A stretch of 64,000 nucleotides of DNA from Herbaspirillum sp. WKF16 (GTDB taxonomy: Bacteria > Pseudomonadota > Gammaproteobacteria > Burkholderiales > Burkholderiaceae_D). Of the stretch, positions 1 through 10,102 are shown in pieces. A program made the translations under genes and the position numbers. Location: the NCBI RefSeq assembly GCF_028993615.1, contig NZ_CP118632.1, positions 3,348,001-3,412,000 on the forward strand, given 5' to 3'. Each line of letters opens with the position of its first letter. The stretch's first letter is position 1. The notes under the pieces are model-generated. The model saw only the letters and a list, made by a program, of their open reading frames with translations, ran no database searches and was not told the origin of the DNA.

Positions 1-732
1 ACCACCCGTCCCAGGTACATGATCACCACGCGGTCGGAGACGTGCTCCACCACGCCCAGGTCGTGGCTGATGAAGAGATAGGTCAGGCCCAGCTCTTCGC
101 GCAGGTCCATGAAGAGATTGAGGATCTGCGCCTGGATCGACACGTCCAGCGCCGCCACCGCCTCGTCGCACACCAGCATCTCGGGCTGCACGGCCAGCGC
201 GCGGGCGATGCCGATGCGCTGGCGCTGGCCGCCGGAGAACTGGTGCGGATAGCGGTCGCGCAGCGCCGGATCGAGGCCGGCGCGCAGCAGCTGGCGGCAA
301 ACGTAGTCGTCCAGTTCGCCCTCGACCTTGCCGTTGACCTGGGCCGCTTCGCCGACGATCTGGTCCACCCGCAGGCGCGGGTTGAGGCTGGCGTAAGGGT
401 TCTGGAAGATCATCTGCACCTGCAGGCGCGCGGCGTCCTGCCCGGCGCGGGTCAGCGCGGCGCGGTCGCGCCCGCCCACCAGCGCCTGGCCGTCCGACGG
501 ATCGAGCAGGCCGCAGGCGATGCGGCCCAGGGTGGACTTGCCGCAGCCGGATTCGCCGACCAGCCCGACCACTTCGCCCGGCATGACCTTGAGGTCGACC
601 CGGTCGAGCGCGCGCGTGACGGCCGGCGCGCGCGTCCAGCCGCGCTGCTGCAGCTGGCGCTCCAGCCAGCCCTGGCGGCGCTCGCCGAACCGGCGGCTGA
701 CGGCGCGGGTTTCGATGAGGGGAATGACTGCC

Positions 733-740
<8 letters not shown>
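1..740 (-). CDS. Dipeptide/oligopeptide-type ABC transporter ATP-binding protein (DppF/OppF-like), 3' end cut by the window edge
   Basis: Second ATPase subunit of a peptide/nickel/opine-type ABC importer, acting at the inner face of the cytoplasmic membrane. The visible 246 codons hold the Walker A motif GESGCGKST, the Q-loop region [13 protein letters not shown], the signature SGGQRQR, Walker B with [12 protein letters not shown] and the H-loop ISHDLGVV, so every catalytic motif is intact. The ATG at 740 overlaps the stop of the preceding ATPase gene by 8 bases, so the two are translationally coupled. The C-terminus, including the oligopeptide-specific tail, lies beyond the left edge. The substrate cannot be read from the ATPase alone. 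Confidence 0.9.
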
Positions 741-1739
<999 letters not shown>

Positions 1740-1743
<4 letters not shown>

Positions 1744-2693
1744 TTCTGCCACCTCGGATTCAGGATGTCGCGCAGGCGGTCGCCCACCAGGTTGATGGCC
1801 ACGATCACCACCAGCAGCGCGATGCCGGGGTAGAAGCTGATCCAGTATTCGCCCGAGAGCATGAACTGGTAGCCGTTGAAGATCAGCAGCCCCAGCGAAG
1901 GCTCGGTGACCGGCACGCCAAGGCCGAGGAAGGACAGCGTCGCCTCCAGCGTGATCGCGCGCGCCACCTGCAGCGTGCCGATCACGATCAGCGGCGGCAG
2001 GCAGTTGGGCAGGATGTGGCGCACCATGATGCGCCACGATGACAGGTTCAGGCCGCGCGCGGCCTCGACGTATTCCTTCTGGCGCTCCACCAGCGCCTGT
2101 CCGCGCGCGGTGCGGGCATAGTAGGCCCATTCCAGCACCACCAGCGTGGCCATCACATTGAGGATGCCCTTGCCGACATAGGCCAGGATCAGCATCGCCA
2201 CCAGGATCGACGGGAACGACAGCACCAGGTCGGCCAGGCGCATCAGGAGCGTGTCGGTCTTGCCGCCGGCATAGGCGGCCAGCAGACCGACCAGGGTGCC
2301 GATCACGCCGGCGATCAGCGCCGAGCCGACGCCGATGCCCACGCTGATGCGCAGGCCGTAGACGATGGCCGAGAGCAGGTCGCGGCCCTGGCCGTCGGAA
2401 CCCAGCCAGTAGCTGAAGCTGCCGCCGCCGTTGAGCGTGCCGGGCGGCATGCGGGAGTCCAGCACGTCCACCTGGCCCAGGTCGTAGGGGTTCTGCGGCG
2501 TGATCCAGGGCGCGGCGATGGCGCAGACCGCCAGCAGCAGCACGATGGCCAGGCCCAGCGTGGCGGTGCGGGAGGCGAAGAAATGGCGCGCCACGCGCCG
2601 CCACGGCGACTCCCGGCGCGGCGCCTGGAACGCCGACAGCTCGGAGATGCGGGCGCGCACCTCTTCCTGCGTCATCTCGGGTTGCGCGCTCAT
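1740..2693 (-). CDS. ABC transporter permease, DppC/OppC-like
   Basis: Inner-membrane permease of the same importer, 317 aa. It has a cytoplasmic N-terminus with [11 protein letters not shown] before the first membrane segment ([19 protein letters not shown]), the OppC N-terminal pattern. A periplasmic stretch and the BPD_transp_1 segments follow. The EAA loop is visible as [20 protein letters not shown]. The ATG at 2693 overlaps the preceding stop as ATGA, and the gene end overlaps the ATPase start as GTGA. This shows one polycistronic unit with strict subunit stoichiometry. Confidence 0.92.
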
Positions 2694-3664
2694 GCCCTCG
2701 CCTCCACCCGCACTCGCGGATCCAGTAGCTTGTAGAGCACGTCGACCACCAGGTTGAGCGTGACGAACAAGCACACGATGACCATCAGGTAGGCCACGAT
2801 CACCGGACGATCCAGCGCATTGATGCTGTCCAGGATCAGCTTGCCGGCGCCGGGCCAGGCGAACACGCTCTCGGTGACCACCGCGAAGGCGATGGTGGAG
2901 CCGAACTCCAGGCCGACCACGGTGACCAGCGGGATCAGCGTATTGCGCAGCACATACATCAGCACCACGCGCGCCGGCGAAAGCCCCTTGGCGCGGGCGA
3001 ACTTGACGAAGTCCATCGGCAGCACCTCGCGCACGTTGGCGCGGGTCAGGCGGATCACCAGCGAAATCTTGAACAGCGACAGGTTGATGGCCGGCAGGAT
3101 GATGTGGCGCCAGCCGTCCAGTGTCAGCCACGACCACTGGATGCCGAACAGGCCGGCGGTCTGGCCGCGTCCGCCGGAGGGCAGCCAGCCCAGCGAGACC
3201 GCGAACACCATGATCAGCATCAGGCCGATCCAGAAGGTCGGCAGCGAGAAGCCGAGGATGCTGCCGGTCATCACCATGCGCGAGAAGGGATGCTCGGGCT
3301 TGAGGCCGGCGAACAGGCCCAGCGGCACGCCCATCAGCAGCGCCAGGATCAGCGCGGCGAAGGCCAGCTCCAGCGTGGCCGGCAGGCGCTGGAAGATCAG
3401 CAGGATGGCCGGCGAGTTGTAGACGAAGCTGTTGCCCAGGTTGCCGTGCAGCGCGCCGTTGAGGAAGGACAGGTACTGGCGCCACACCGGCTGGTCCAGG
3501 CCCAGCTCCTTGATGATGCGCAGGCGGTCGACCTGGTCGACGTCCTGGCCGATCAGGATGTCGACCGGGTTGCCGATCAGGTGCAGGCCGAAGAAGACGA
3601 TCACCGTCATCAACAGCACCACCATCAGCGCCTGCAGCACGCTCTTCGCGATCGCCATGCTCAT
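2690..3664 (-). CDS. ABC transporter permease, DppB/OppB-like
   Basis: Second permease, 324 aa. An N-terminal membrane helix (LQALMVVLLMTVIVFFGLHL) is followed by the long periplasmic region with the DppB-typical GLDQPVWRQYLSFLNGALHG segment. Further membrane helices follow, with an EAA-like loop (MDFVKFARAKGLSPARVVLM). The ATG at 3664 was chosen because it forms an ATGA overlap with the flavoprotein gene upstream. A second in-frame ATG lies two codons downstream. Gene order permease B, permease C, ATPase D, ATPase F is canonical. The solute-binding protein is not visible and may lie left of the window. Confidence 0.92.
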   Translation of the reverse strand: MSMAIAKSVLQALMVVLLMTVIVFFGLHLIGNPVDILIGQDVDQVDRLRIIKELGLDQPVWRQYLSFLNGALHGNLGNSFVYNSPAILLIFQRLPATLELAFAALILALLMGVPLGLFAGLKPEHPFSRMVMTGSILGFSLPTFWIGLMLIMVFAVSLGWLPSGGRGQTAGLFGIQWSWLTLDGWRHIILPAINLSLFKISLVIRLTRANVREVLPMDFVKFARAKGLSPARVVLMYVLRNTLIPLVTVVGLEFGSTIAFAVVTESVFAWPGAGKLILDSINALDRPVIVAYLMVIVCLFVTLNLVVDVLYKLLDPRVRVEARA

Positions 3665-5118
3665 CGGGGCAGTTCCCATGCGGAAGGCGTCCATTCGTCG
3701 CCCACCAGTTCGGGCTCCTCGTACGCCTGGATGTTGCGGTAATGGTGTTGCACGTCCTCGCCGTACATCAGCGAGGCGATGCCTTGCGCCAGGCGATAGG
3801 CGCCGTCGCTGATGGCGGGAATGTCGCCCGAGACGGTGCCGTGGCTGGCCGTGGCCGGATAGCAGAAGCAGTGTACGCGCTCCAGGCCGGGCAAGTCGCC
3901 GGCTTGCTTTTCCTGGAACTCGAAGAAGGGGCCGAGATAGGGCATGCTGCTCAGCTCGGCGTCTTCCTCGCCGGCCGGCGGCGTGTAGCGCTCGCCCCAG
4001 GACAGGATATGCGGGGCGATGGCGGCGTATTCGGGACGCGCCGACCAGTCCACCTGGAAGCCGGTCGAGAAGAACAGGAAATCCAGTTCCAGCGGGCCGC
4101 GATTGGTCTGCAGCAGCAACGCGCCATCGTCCCGCGCGGCGGCGCTCTCGATGGCGGTGCCGAGCAGGAAGCGCGCATTGGCGAAGCGCGACACGCGGCG
4201 CGTGCTGCCCGAGGGCGGCGGCACCTGCTGGATGTTGACGTAGTGGCGGATGCGCCATTTCCAGGCGTCCGGCAGGTGCTGGTGGCCGTTGACCAGGCCG
4301 GGGTTGCCCGAGCCCTTGCCCTTGTTGATGCGCGGCAGTTCCTTGCGGCGGATCAGCAGGTCCACGCGCGCGGCGCCCTCTTCCAGCGCGGTAGCCGCGC
4401 TGTCCATGGCCGACGAACCGCCGCCGACCACGCCCACACGCTTGCCCTTGAGGCTGGCATAGTCGAACACGTCGGAGGAATGCGCCCAGCGGTCGCGCGG
4501 CAGCTGCTGCGCCAGCGGCGGCAGGTAGGCGCCGCCCAGGCCGTCGCGGCCGGTGGCCAGCACCACCCGGCGCGCCAGCACCGACGACTCTCCCGCGGGC
4601 GAACGCAGCTTCAGCTCGACCAGGCCGTCGGCGCGCGGCAGCACGGCCAGCACGCGATGCTCGTTGCGCACATCCAGCCGCATCACGCGACGGAACCAGC
4701 GCAGGTAATCCATCCACTGCAGGCGCGGGATCTTGTCCAGCGCCTCCCAGGCCGCCAGGCCGAACTGGGCCTCGAACCAGGCGCGGAAGGTCAGCGTGGA
4801 AAAGCCCAGCGCGGGGCCGGTCAGGGTCTTGGGCGAGCGCAGCGTTTCCATGCGCGCAGTGGTGGCCCAGGGGCCTTCGAAATCCTCGGGCGACTGGTCG
4901 TAGATGACATTGGGAATGCCCAGGTGGGACAGCGCCACCGACGCCGCCATGCCGGCCTGGCCGCCGCCGACGATGGCCACGTCCTGCACCGGCGCGCCGT
5001 CGCGCTCGACCTTGGGTGTCCACGATTTGCCGGGCAGCGCCAGCCATTCCAGGTCCTGGCGCAGGCGCGCTTCCAGCGCGGGCAGTCCGATCGGCGCCGT
5101 GTTGTCGATATTGAGCAT
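3661..5118 (-). CDS. FAD/NAD(P)-binding oxidoreductase, flavin-containing monooxygenase-like
   Basis: Predicted soluble flavoprotein, 485 aa. A Rossmann FAD motif GGGQAG sits at residues 51-56, and a second dinucleotide motif GVVGGGSSAMD near residue 235 would hold NADPH, the two-Rossmann plan of class B flavin monooxygenases. An ATG-type motif (ATGRDGLGG) follows the FAD region. It is the first gene of the operon and overlaps the permease gene by ATGA, so it is co-expressed with the importer. Inference: it oxidises the imported compound, perhaps an amine, thioether or other heteroatom compound. It lacks a clear full FMO fingerprint (FxGxxxHxxxF/Y), so NAD(P)/FAD oxidoreductase is the safer family name. 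Confidence 0.8.
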   Translation of the reverse strand: MLNIDNTAPIGLPALEARLRQDLEWLALPGKSWTPKVERDGAPVQDVAIVGGGQAGMAASVALSHLGIPNVIYDQSPEDFEGPWATTARMETLRSPKTLTGPALGFSTLTFRAWFEAQFGLAAWEALDKIPRLQWMDYLRWFRRVMRLDVRNEHRVLAVLPRADGLVELKLRSPAGESSVLARRVVLATGRDGLGGAYLPPLAQQLPRDRWAHSSDVFDYASLKGKRVGVVGGGSSAMDSAATALEEGAARVDLLIRRKELPRINKGKGSGNPGLVNGHQHLPDAWKWRIRHYVNIQQVPPPSGSTRRVSRFANARFLLGTAIESAAARDDGALLLQTNRGPLELDFLFFSTGFQVDWSARPEYAAIAPHILSWGERYTPPAGEEDAELSSMPYLGPFFEFQEKQAGDLPGLERVHCFCYPATASHGTVSGDIPAISDGAYRLAQGIASLMYGEDVQHHYRNIQAYEEPELVGDEWTPSAWELPR

Positions 5119-5262
5119 GTCGCCCCTTCAATGCATGAAAGAGACGCGGCGGCCCGCATCGCTGCGCCCCGCTGCCGTCTCTCGTTGGTTATTCGTTGGT
5201 CCTGCCTGTTGCTGCCGGCCCGGCGGCGCCTTCCCGGTGCGCCTGCCATGGCCTTGCGTCAT

Positions 5263-6198
5263 TCAAAGCAATTCGTCGTGCTCGGCCGCGTCGCGCTTGA
5301 CGAAGCCGTGCAGGATATTGCGCGCCGAGCTCTCCACCGCGTCGATCAGCGCGCGGGTGATGCCTTCCACCGGCTTGCCGAACGGCGTCACCACGCCGAA
5401 ATAGAACGGGATGTCGATGGCCAGCTTCCTCACCACCAACCCTTCGATGGGCATGCCCAGCGCCGTGATCGGCTCCACCAGCGCCACTCCCAGCCCGGCA
5501 TGCGCGGCCATGATGGCGTTGAAGGAGGTGTTGGTGTCGATCGCCACGTCCAGCGGATGATCGTCGCCCAGCGCGGTTTCGATGCGCTGGCGCAAGCGAT
5601 AGCGATTGGACATGGTGATCACGCGCTCGCCGCGCAACGCGGCGCGGCTGATCTTGTCCTTCTTCGCCAGCGGATGGTCGGCGCGCAACACCGCCACGCA
5701 GGGCGCCTCGCCTATCCAGTGCAGGTCCAGCCCGCGATGCGCCACCGGCAGGCTGGTCAGGCCCAGGCTGACGGTACGGTGCAGCACCGCATGCACTACT
5801 TGCTCGGCAGAGGCGCTGCGCAGGTGGATGTGCTCGGGCAAGCCGAAGCCGCCCTGCGCCACCTGCTGCAAGGCGGCCGGCGCGATGGTCGAGGCCAGCG
5901 CGGGCGTGGCCACCAGGTGCACCGGTTGCGCCTCTTCGCGGCCGATCTCGGCGGCGCGCTCGCGGATGCTGCGCAGGCCGACCAGCGAACGCTCGACCTC
6001 CTCGTACAGCAGGAAGGCCTTGCCGGTAGGCGTCACGCGCGGCCCGTTGCGGTCGAACAGCGCATAGCCCAGCTCGGCTTCCAGGTCGCCGATGGCCTTG
6101 CTGACGGCCGGCTGCGAACGGCCAAGGCTGCGCCCGGCGCCGGTCACGCTGCCTATCGTCATCACCGCGGCAAATGCCTCGAGCTGGTTCAAATCCAT
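5263..6198 (-). CDS. LysR-family transcriptional regulator
   Basis: 311 aa, typical LTTR length. The N-terminal winged helix-turn-helix begins MDLNQLEAFAAVMTIGSVTGA and continues with SQPAVSKAIGDLEAELG. The rest is a periplasmic-binding-like effector domain with an AHAGLGVALVEP segment near residue 230. It lies 144 bp upstream of the flavoprotein-ABC operon on the same strand. It is therefore either the operon's first gene or a separately promoted local regulator. It is divergent from the cysteine-desulfurase-like gene across a 285-bp AT-rich spacer, so it could regulate either side. Confidence 0.9.
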   Translation of the reverse strand: MDLNQLEAFAAVMTIGSVTGAGRSLGRSQPAVSKAIGDLEAELGYALFDRNGPRVTPTGKAFLLYEEVERSLVGLRSIRERAAEIGREEAQPVHLVATPALASTIAPAALQQVAQGGFGLPEHIHLRSASAEQVVHAVLHRTVSLGLTSLPVAHRGLDLHWIGEAPCVAVLRADHPLAKKDKISRAALRGERVITMSNRYRLRQRIETALGDDHPLDVAIDTNTSFNAIMAAHAGLGVALVEPITALGMPIEGLVVRKLAIDIPFYFGVVTPFGKPVEGITRALIDAVESSARNILHGFVKRDAAEHDELL

Positions 6199-6483
6199 CG
6201 CAATCCCTGGGAATCCTGGCGAATCCTTGATCCGGATCCTTGCATATGATTTTCGGATTATAGGTTTGTATTTATTCTATTTCAGTATAATAATTTTGTA
6301 TAAGCTAATGCATGAGGCGCCAGGCCGGCCGGGAATCGGCCCGACCCTCCCGCACGGCCCGCCGTCCGCCCCTGGCGAATCATTCGAAGTTGCAGATGAA
6401 CAATGCGCTCGACCATGGTTTTCCGGCCGCAGGCGTGGCGTAATGTCAAACCGTCTTCGCTGGATTACCTGGATTCGTCCGCC
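6199..6483. promoter_or_regulatory. AT-rich divergent promoter region between lysR and the cysteine desulfurase-like gene
   Basis: The stretch 6240-6310 is far more AT-rich than its surroundings and holds a good plus-strand -10 hexamer TATAAT at 6286-6291. I see no convincing -35 at 17 bp. LysR sites usually lie in such divergent spacers, but no clear T-N11-A dyad was pinned down. Confidence 0.35.
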
Positions 6484-7689
6484 ATGAACACCCGCCCCCC
6501 CTGTCGCCCGCCCGCCGGCGTGAGCTTCCCCATCTACCTCGACTACGGCGCCACCACGCCGGTCGATCCGCAGGTCGCCAGGGTGATGTGCGACTTCCTG
6601 ACCGACAAGTTCGGCAACGCCGCCAGCAGCTCCCACCCCTTCGGCTGGGAAGCGCGGCGCGCGGTGGAAAAGGCGCGCGGGCAGGTGGCCGGCCTGGTCG
6701 GCGCCCAGCCCGCCGAGATCGTCTGGACCTCGGGCGCGACCGAATCCAACAACCTGGCCCTGAAAGGCGCCGCCTTGACGCTGCGCGCCCAGGGCCGCGG
6801 CAAGCACCTGGTCACCGTCGCCACCGAGCACAAGGCGGTGCTGGACACCATGCACACGCTGGAGCGCGCCGGCTTCGACGTCACCTTCCTGCAACCCGGC
6901 GCGGACGGCCTGGTCACGCCTGAGCAGTTCCGTGAAGCGCTGCGTCCCGACACCATCCTGGCCTCGGTGATGTACGTCAACAACGAGATCGGCGTGATCC
7001 AGCCCATCGCCGAACTGGGCGAGATCTGCGCCGGGCGCGGCATCGTGTTCCATGTGGACGCCGTGCAGGCGGCCGGCAAGATCGCCGTCGACGTCAAGCG
7101 CCTGAAGGTCGACCTGATGTCGTTCTCGGCACACAAGGTCTATGGCCCCAAAGGCATCGGCGCGCTGTACGTGCGCCACAATCCCGACCTCAGGCTGCAA
7201 GCCCAGATCGACGGCGGCGGCCATGAGAACGGCATGCGCTCCGGCACGCTGGCCACGCACCAGATCGTCGGCATGGGCGAGGCCTTCGAACTGGCGGGGC
7301 GCCTGCTGGAAGAGGAAGGCGAACGCATCCGCGCCCTGCGCGAGCGCTTGTGGAACGGCATCGCCGGCTTGCCCGGCGTGCAGCTCAACGGCTGCGCGAT
7401 CAACCGCGTGCCGCACAACCTCAACGTCAGCTTCCCGCCGACGCGCTACGGCACGCTGGCCAGCCAGTTGCTGGGCATCGCGGTGTCGGCCGGCTCAGCC
7501 TGCAACTCGGCCGCTTCCGCGCCCTCTTTCGTCCTGCTGGCCATCGGCTGCACGCCCGACGCGGCGCGCAACGCGGTGCGGTTCTCGCTGGGGCGCGGCA
7601 CCACGCAGGGCGAGATCGATTACGTGGCGGCGACGGTGAGGCAGGTGCTTGCGCTGGAGGCGTTGGAACCGGTACCGGTGGGCAGGTAA
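6484..7689 (+). CDS. Cysteine desulfurase-like PLP aminotransferase (NifS/IscS family)
   Basis: 401 aa class V aminotransferase. The N-terminal core IYLDYGATTPVDP, the PLP-ring histidine in TEHKAVLDT (about H116), the Schiff-base lysine in SFSAHKVYGPKG (K218) and the sulfur-accepting cysteine in SAGSACNSA (C340) are all present. It should release sulfur from cysteine as enzyme persulfide. There is no iscU, iscA, hscB or fdx next to it, so it is not the housekeeping isc operon. The ATG at 6484 leaves a 17-residue leader before the conserved core. An in-frame ATG at 6403 would add 27 unconserved residues. Neither has a strong Shine-Dalgarno. Confidence 0.85.
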   Translation: MNTRPPCRPPAGVSFPIYLDYGATTPVDPQVARVMCDFLTDKFGNAASSSHPFGWEARRAVEKARGQVAGLVGAQPAEIVWTSGATESNNLALKGAALTLRAQGRGKHLVTVATEHKAVLDTMHTLERAGFDVTFLQPGADGLVTPEQFREALRPDTILASVMYVNNEIGVIQPIAELGEICAGRGIVFHVDAVQAAGKIAVDVKRLKVDLMSFSAHKVYGPKGIGALYVRHNPDLRLQAQIDGGGHENGMRSGTLATHQIVGMGEAFELAGRLLEEEGERIRALRERLWNGIAGLPGVQLNGCAINRVPHNLNVSFPPTRYGTLASQLLGIAVSAGSACNSAASAPSFVLLAIGCTPDAARNAVRFSLGRGTTQGEIDYVAATVRQVLALEALEPVPVGR

Positions 7690-7793
7690 GCCATTGCGTG
7701 GTGGTTTGCTCTTGATTGCTGTTGTTGAACTGCTTGGGTACTCGCCTTCGGCTTTTGTCTTGATTCCTGCACTGCCGTTTTTCCAACCGCCTC

Positions 7794-7884
7794 CGTCGTT
7801 CCTGCAAAAGCAGGAACCCAGTGGCGTTTGTTATGCCTCAACGTCCGCTGAGCGACGCTGGATCCCGGCCTACGCCGGGATGAC
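7794..7884. repeat. Two REP-like hairpin repeats
   Basis: TTCCTGC-aaaa-GCAGGAA (7799-7816) and ATCCCGGC-ctac-GCCGGGAT (7862-7881) sit in CGTCGTT/CGCTGG contexts. The same two hairpin types recur near 15.9-16.5, 49.4, 50.9 and 63.8 kb, so they belong to a dispersed intergenic family. They lie just after the cysteine desulfurase-like gene. Confidence 0.8.
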
Positions 7885-7961
7885 ATGGAAGAGATAGACA
7901 ACACCTCCTGATCTTCAAGATACTTATTGCCCGTTTGTTTGTATCGACGCGCGTTGAACGA

Positions 7962-9888
7962 CGCTGGATCCCCGCTTTCGCGGGGACGACGGATTAATTG
8001 AGATCGCGAGCCAAGGAATCGATGCCGCAGGCGAGTCGGAGACAGCGCGATGCCGCAGGCGAGCCGGACACGCTTTCCCCTTGTGGGCCAGCCGTCGGAG
8101 CGGCGCAAAAAGTGGATCAGGGCGTCAGTCGGAGCGCAGCGACTCTGACGACCCCACTTTTTGCGCCGCTCCGACGGGCACCCCGAAGGGGCTGGCGCTT
8201 AGGGGCCGTTTTCTTTGCTTACTTTCTTTGGCGGGCCAAAGAAAGTGAGCGGCTGCCGGGCCGCCCCCGGCGCTCCCTCTCGACCGGAGAAAGATAAGTC
8301 TAAAGCCGGTACATCTGCACGCAGCAAGACCAGACTACCCAAACAAAGACGCCATCCACGCCGACTTCGATACGCCGCCAAAGCGGCTACTCAGTCCGAA
8401 CGGAATCCAAGGAGCGCAACGAAAGTCGCTGGATCCCCGCTTACGCGGGGACGACGGATTAAATGAGATAGTGAGTCGCCCAAGGGAACCGCCAACGAGC
8501 AACAAGCAAGACAAAGCCGCAGGCGAGTCGGAGACCACGCGATGCCGCAGGCGAGCCGGATACGCTTTCCCCTTGTGGGCCAGCCGTCGGAGTGGCGCAA
8601 AAAGTGGATCAGGGCGTCAGTCGGAGCGCAGCGACTCTGACGACCCCACTTTTTGCGCCGCTCCGACGGGCACCCCGAAGGGGCTGGCACTTAGGGGCCG
8701 CCTTCTTTTGCTTACTTTTCTTGGCGGAGCAAGAAAAGTAAGCGGCTGCCGGGCCGCCCCCGGCGCTCCGGCCCGACCGGAGAAAGATAAGTATCAAGCC
8801 GGTACATCTGCATGCAGCAAGACCTGACTACCCAAACAACAACGACTGCATCCACGCCGACTTCGATACGCCGCCAAAGCGGCTACTCAGTCCGAACGGA
8901 ATCCAAGGAGCGCAACGAACGTCGCTGGATCCCCGCTTTCGCGGGGACAACGGATTAAATGAGATAGCGAGTCGCCCAAGGGAACCGCCAACGAGCAACA
9001 AGCAAGACAAAGCCGCAGGCGAGTAAGAGACAGCGCGAGGCCGCAGGCGAGCCGGATACGCTTTCCCCTTGTGGGCCAGCCGTCGGAGTGGCGCAAAAAG
9101 TGGATCAGGGCGTCAGTCGGAGCGCAGCGACTCTGACGACCCCACTTTTTGCGCCGCTCCGACGGGTACCCCGAAGGGGCTGGCACTTAGGGGCCGTTTT
9201 CTTTGCTTACTTTCTTTGGCGGGCCAAAGAAAGTGAGCGGCTGCCGGGCCGCCCCCGGCGCTCCCTTCCGACCGGAGAAAGATAAGTATCAAGCCGGTAC
9301 ATCTGCATGCAGCAAGACATGACTACCCAAACAACAACGACTGCATCCATGCCGACTTCGATACGCCGCCAAAGCGGCTACTCAGTCCGAACGGAATCCA
9401 AGGAGCGCAACGAAAGTCGCTGGATCCCCGCTTTCGCAGGGACGACGGATTAATTGAGATCGCGAGCCAAGGAATCGATGCCGCAGGCGAGTCGGAGACA
9501 GCGCGATGCCGCAGGCGAGCCGGATATGCTGTTCCCCTTGTGGGCCAGCCGTCGGAGCGGCGCAAAAAGTGGATCAGGGCGTCAGTCGGAGCGCAGCGAC
9601 TCTGACGACCCCACTTTTTGCGACGCTCCGACGGGTACCCCGAAGGGGCTGGCACTTAGGGGCCGCCTTCTTTTGCTTACTTTTCTTGGCGGAGCAAGAA
9701 AAGTGAGCGGCTGCCGGGCCGCCCCCGGCGCTCCGGCCCGACCGGAGAAAGATAAGGCTAAAGCCGGTACATCTGCAGGCAGCAAGACCAGACTACCCAA
9801 ACAACAACGACTGCATCCACGCCGACTTCGATACGCCGCCAAAGCGGCCACTCAGCCCGAACGGAATCCAAGGAGGCGCGACAAACGA
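7962..9888. repeat. Tandem array of four 465-496 bp units with paired hairpins
   Basis: Unit boundaries, taken at the recurring CGCTGGATCCC, are 7962, 8427, 8923, 9419 and 9889, giving units of 465, 496, 496 and 470 bp. Each unit holds an 82-bp hairpin with 22-bp arms around GGCGCAAAAAGTGG (8094-8175, 8586-8667, 9082-9163, 9551-9632). A second 32-bp hairpin starts CTTACTTT (8218-8249, 8711-8742, 9206-9237, 9676-9707). Units 1 and 4 share one left-hand sequence and units 2 and 3 another (A-B-B-A). Open frames across the array repeat with the unit and look non-coding. No gene lies in this stretch. Confidence 0.92.
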
Positions 9889-10102
9889 CGCTGGATCCCG
9901 GCATGCGCCGGGACGGCAGGAAGACGGTTAGGTACAAGCTACTCGCCATCCATATCTCTCACGACATACCCGCCACCATCCCTCCAACATAACAAACCAA
10001 CAATTCCTTAATTGCTTTTTCGCATAAGCAAAAAACTAATAAGAACTTCCCGCCCAAATAACCAAAAGTTAGACTCGATCATCCTATAAGAATTGATCGA
10101 CC
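9889..10102. other. REP-like hairpin and AT-rich leader of metN
   Basis: A final REP-like hairpin (ATCCCGGC-atgc-GCCGGGA, 9895-9913) closes the array. From about 9950 the base composition turns AT-rich, and this must hold the metN promoter. I could not identify a SAM- or SAH-type riboswitch. Confidence 0.6.
10075..10100. promoter_or_regulatory. Dyad just upstream of the metN start
   Basis: TCGATCA (10075-10081) and TGATCGA (10094-10100) form 7-bp perfect arms 12 bp apart, ending 2 bases before the GTG start. The position would let a bound protein or a hairpin block initiation. No strong Shine-Dalgarno is present. Function is inferred only from position and symmetry. Confidence 0.4.

Noticed and set aside
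8199..9851. Several short frames giving near-identical peptides across the tandem array
   Set aside because: They recur with the repeat unit, pass through hairpins, and lack ribosome sites. They are repeat translations.
7962..9888. CRISPR array
   Set aside because: Units are far too long, spacers are not unique, the repeats contain long hairpins, and no cas genes are nearby.
9921..10102. SAM or SAH riboswitch before metN
   Set aside because: I looked for the conserved stems and found only an AT-rich leader and a short dyad.
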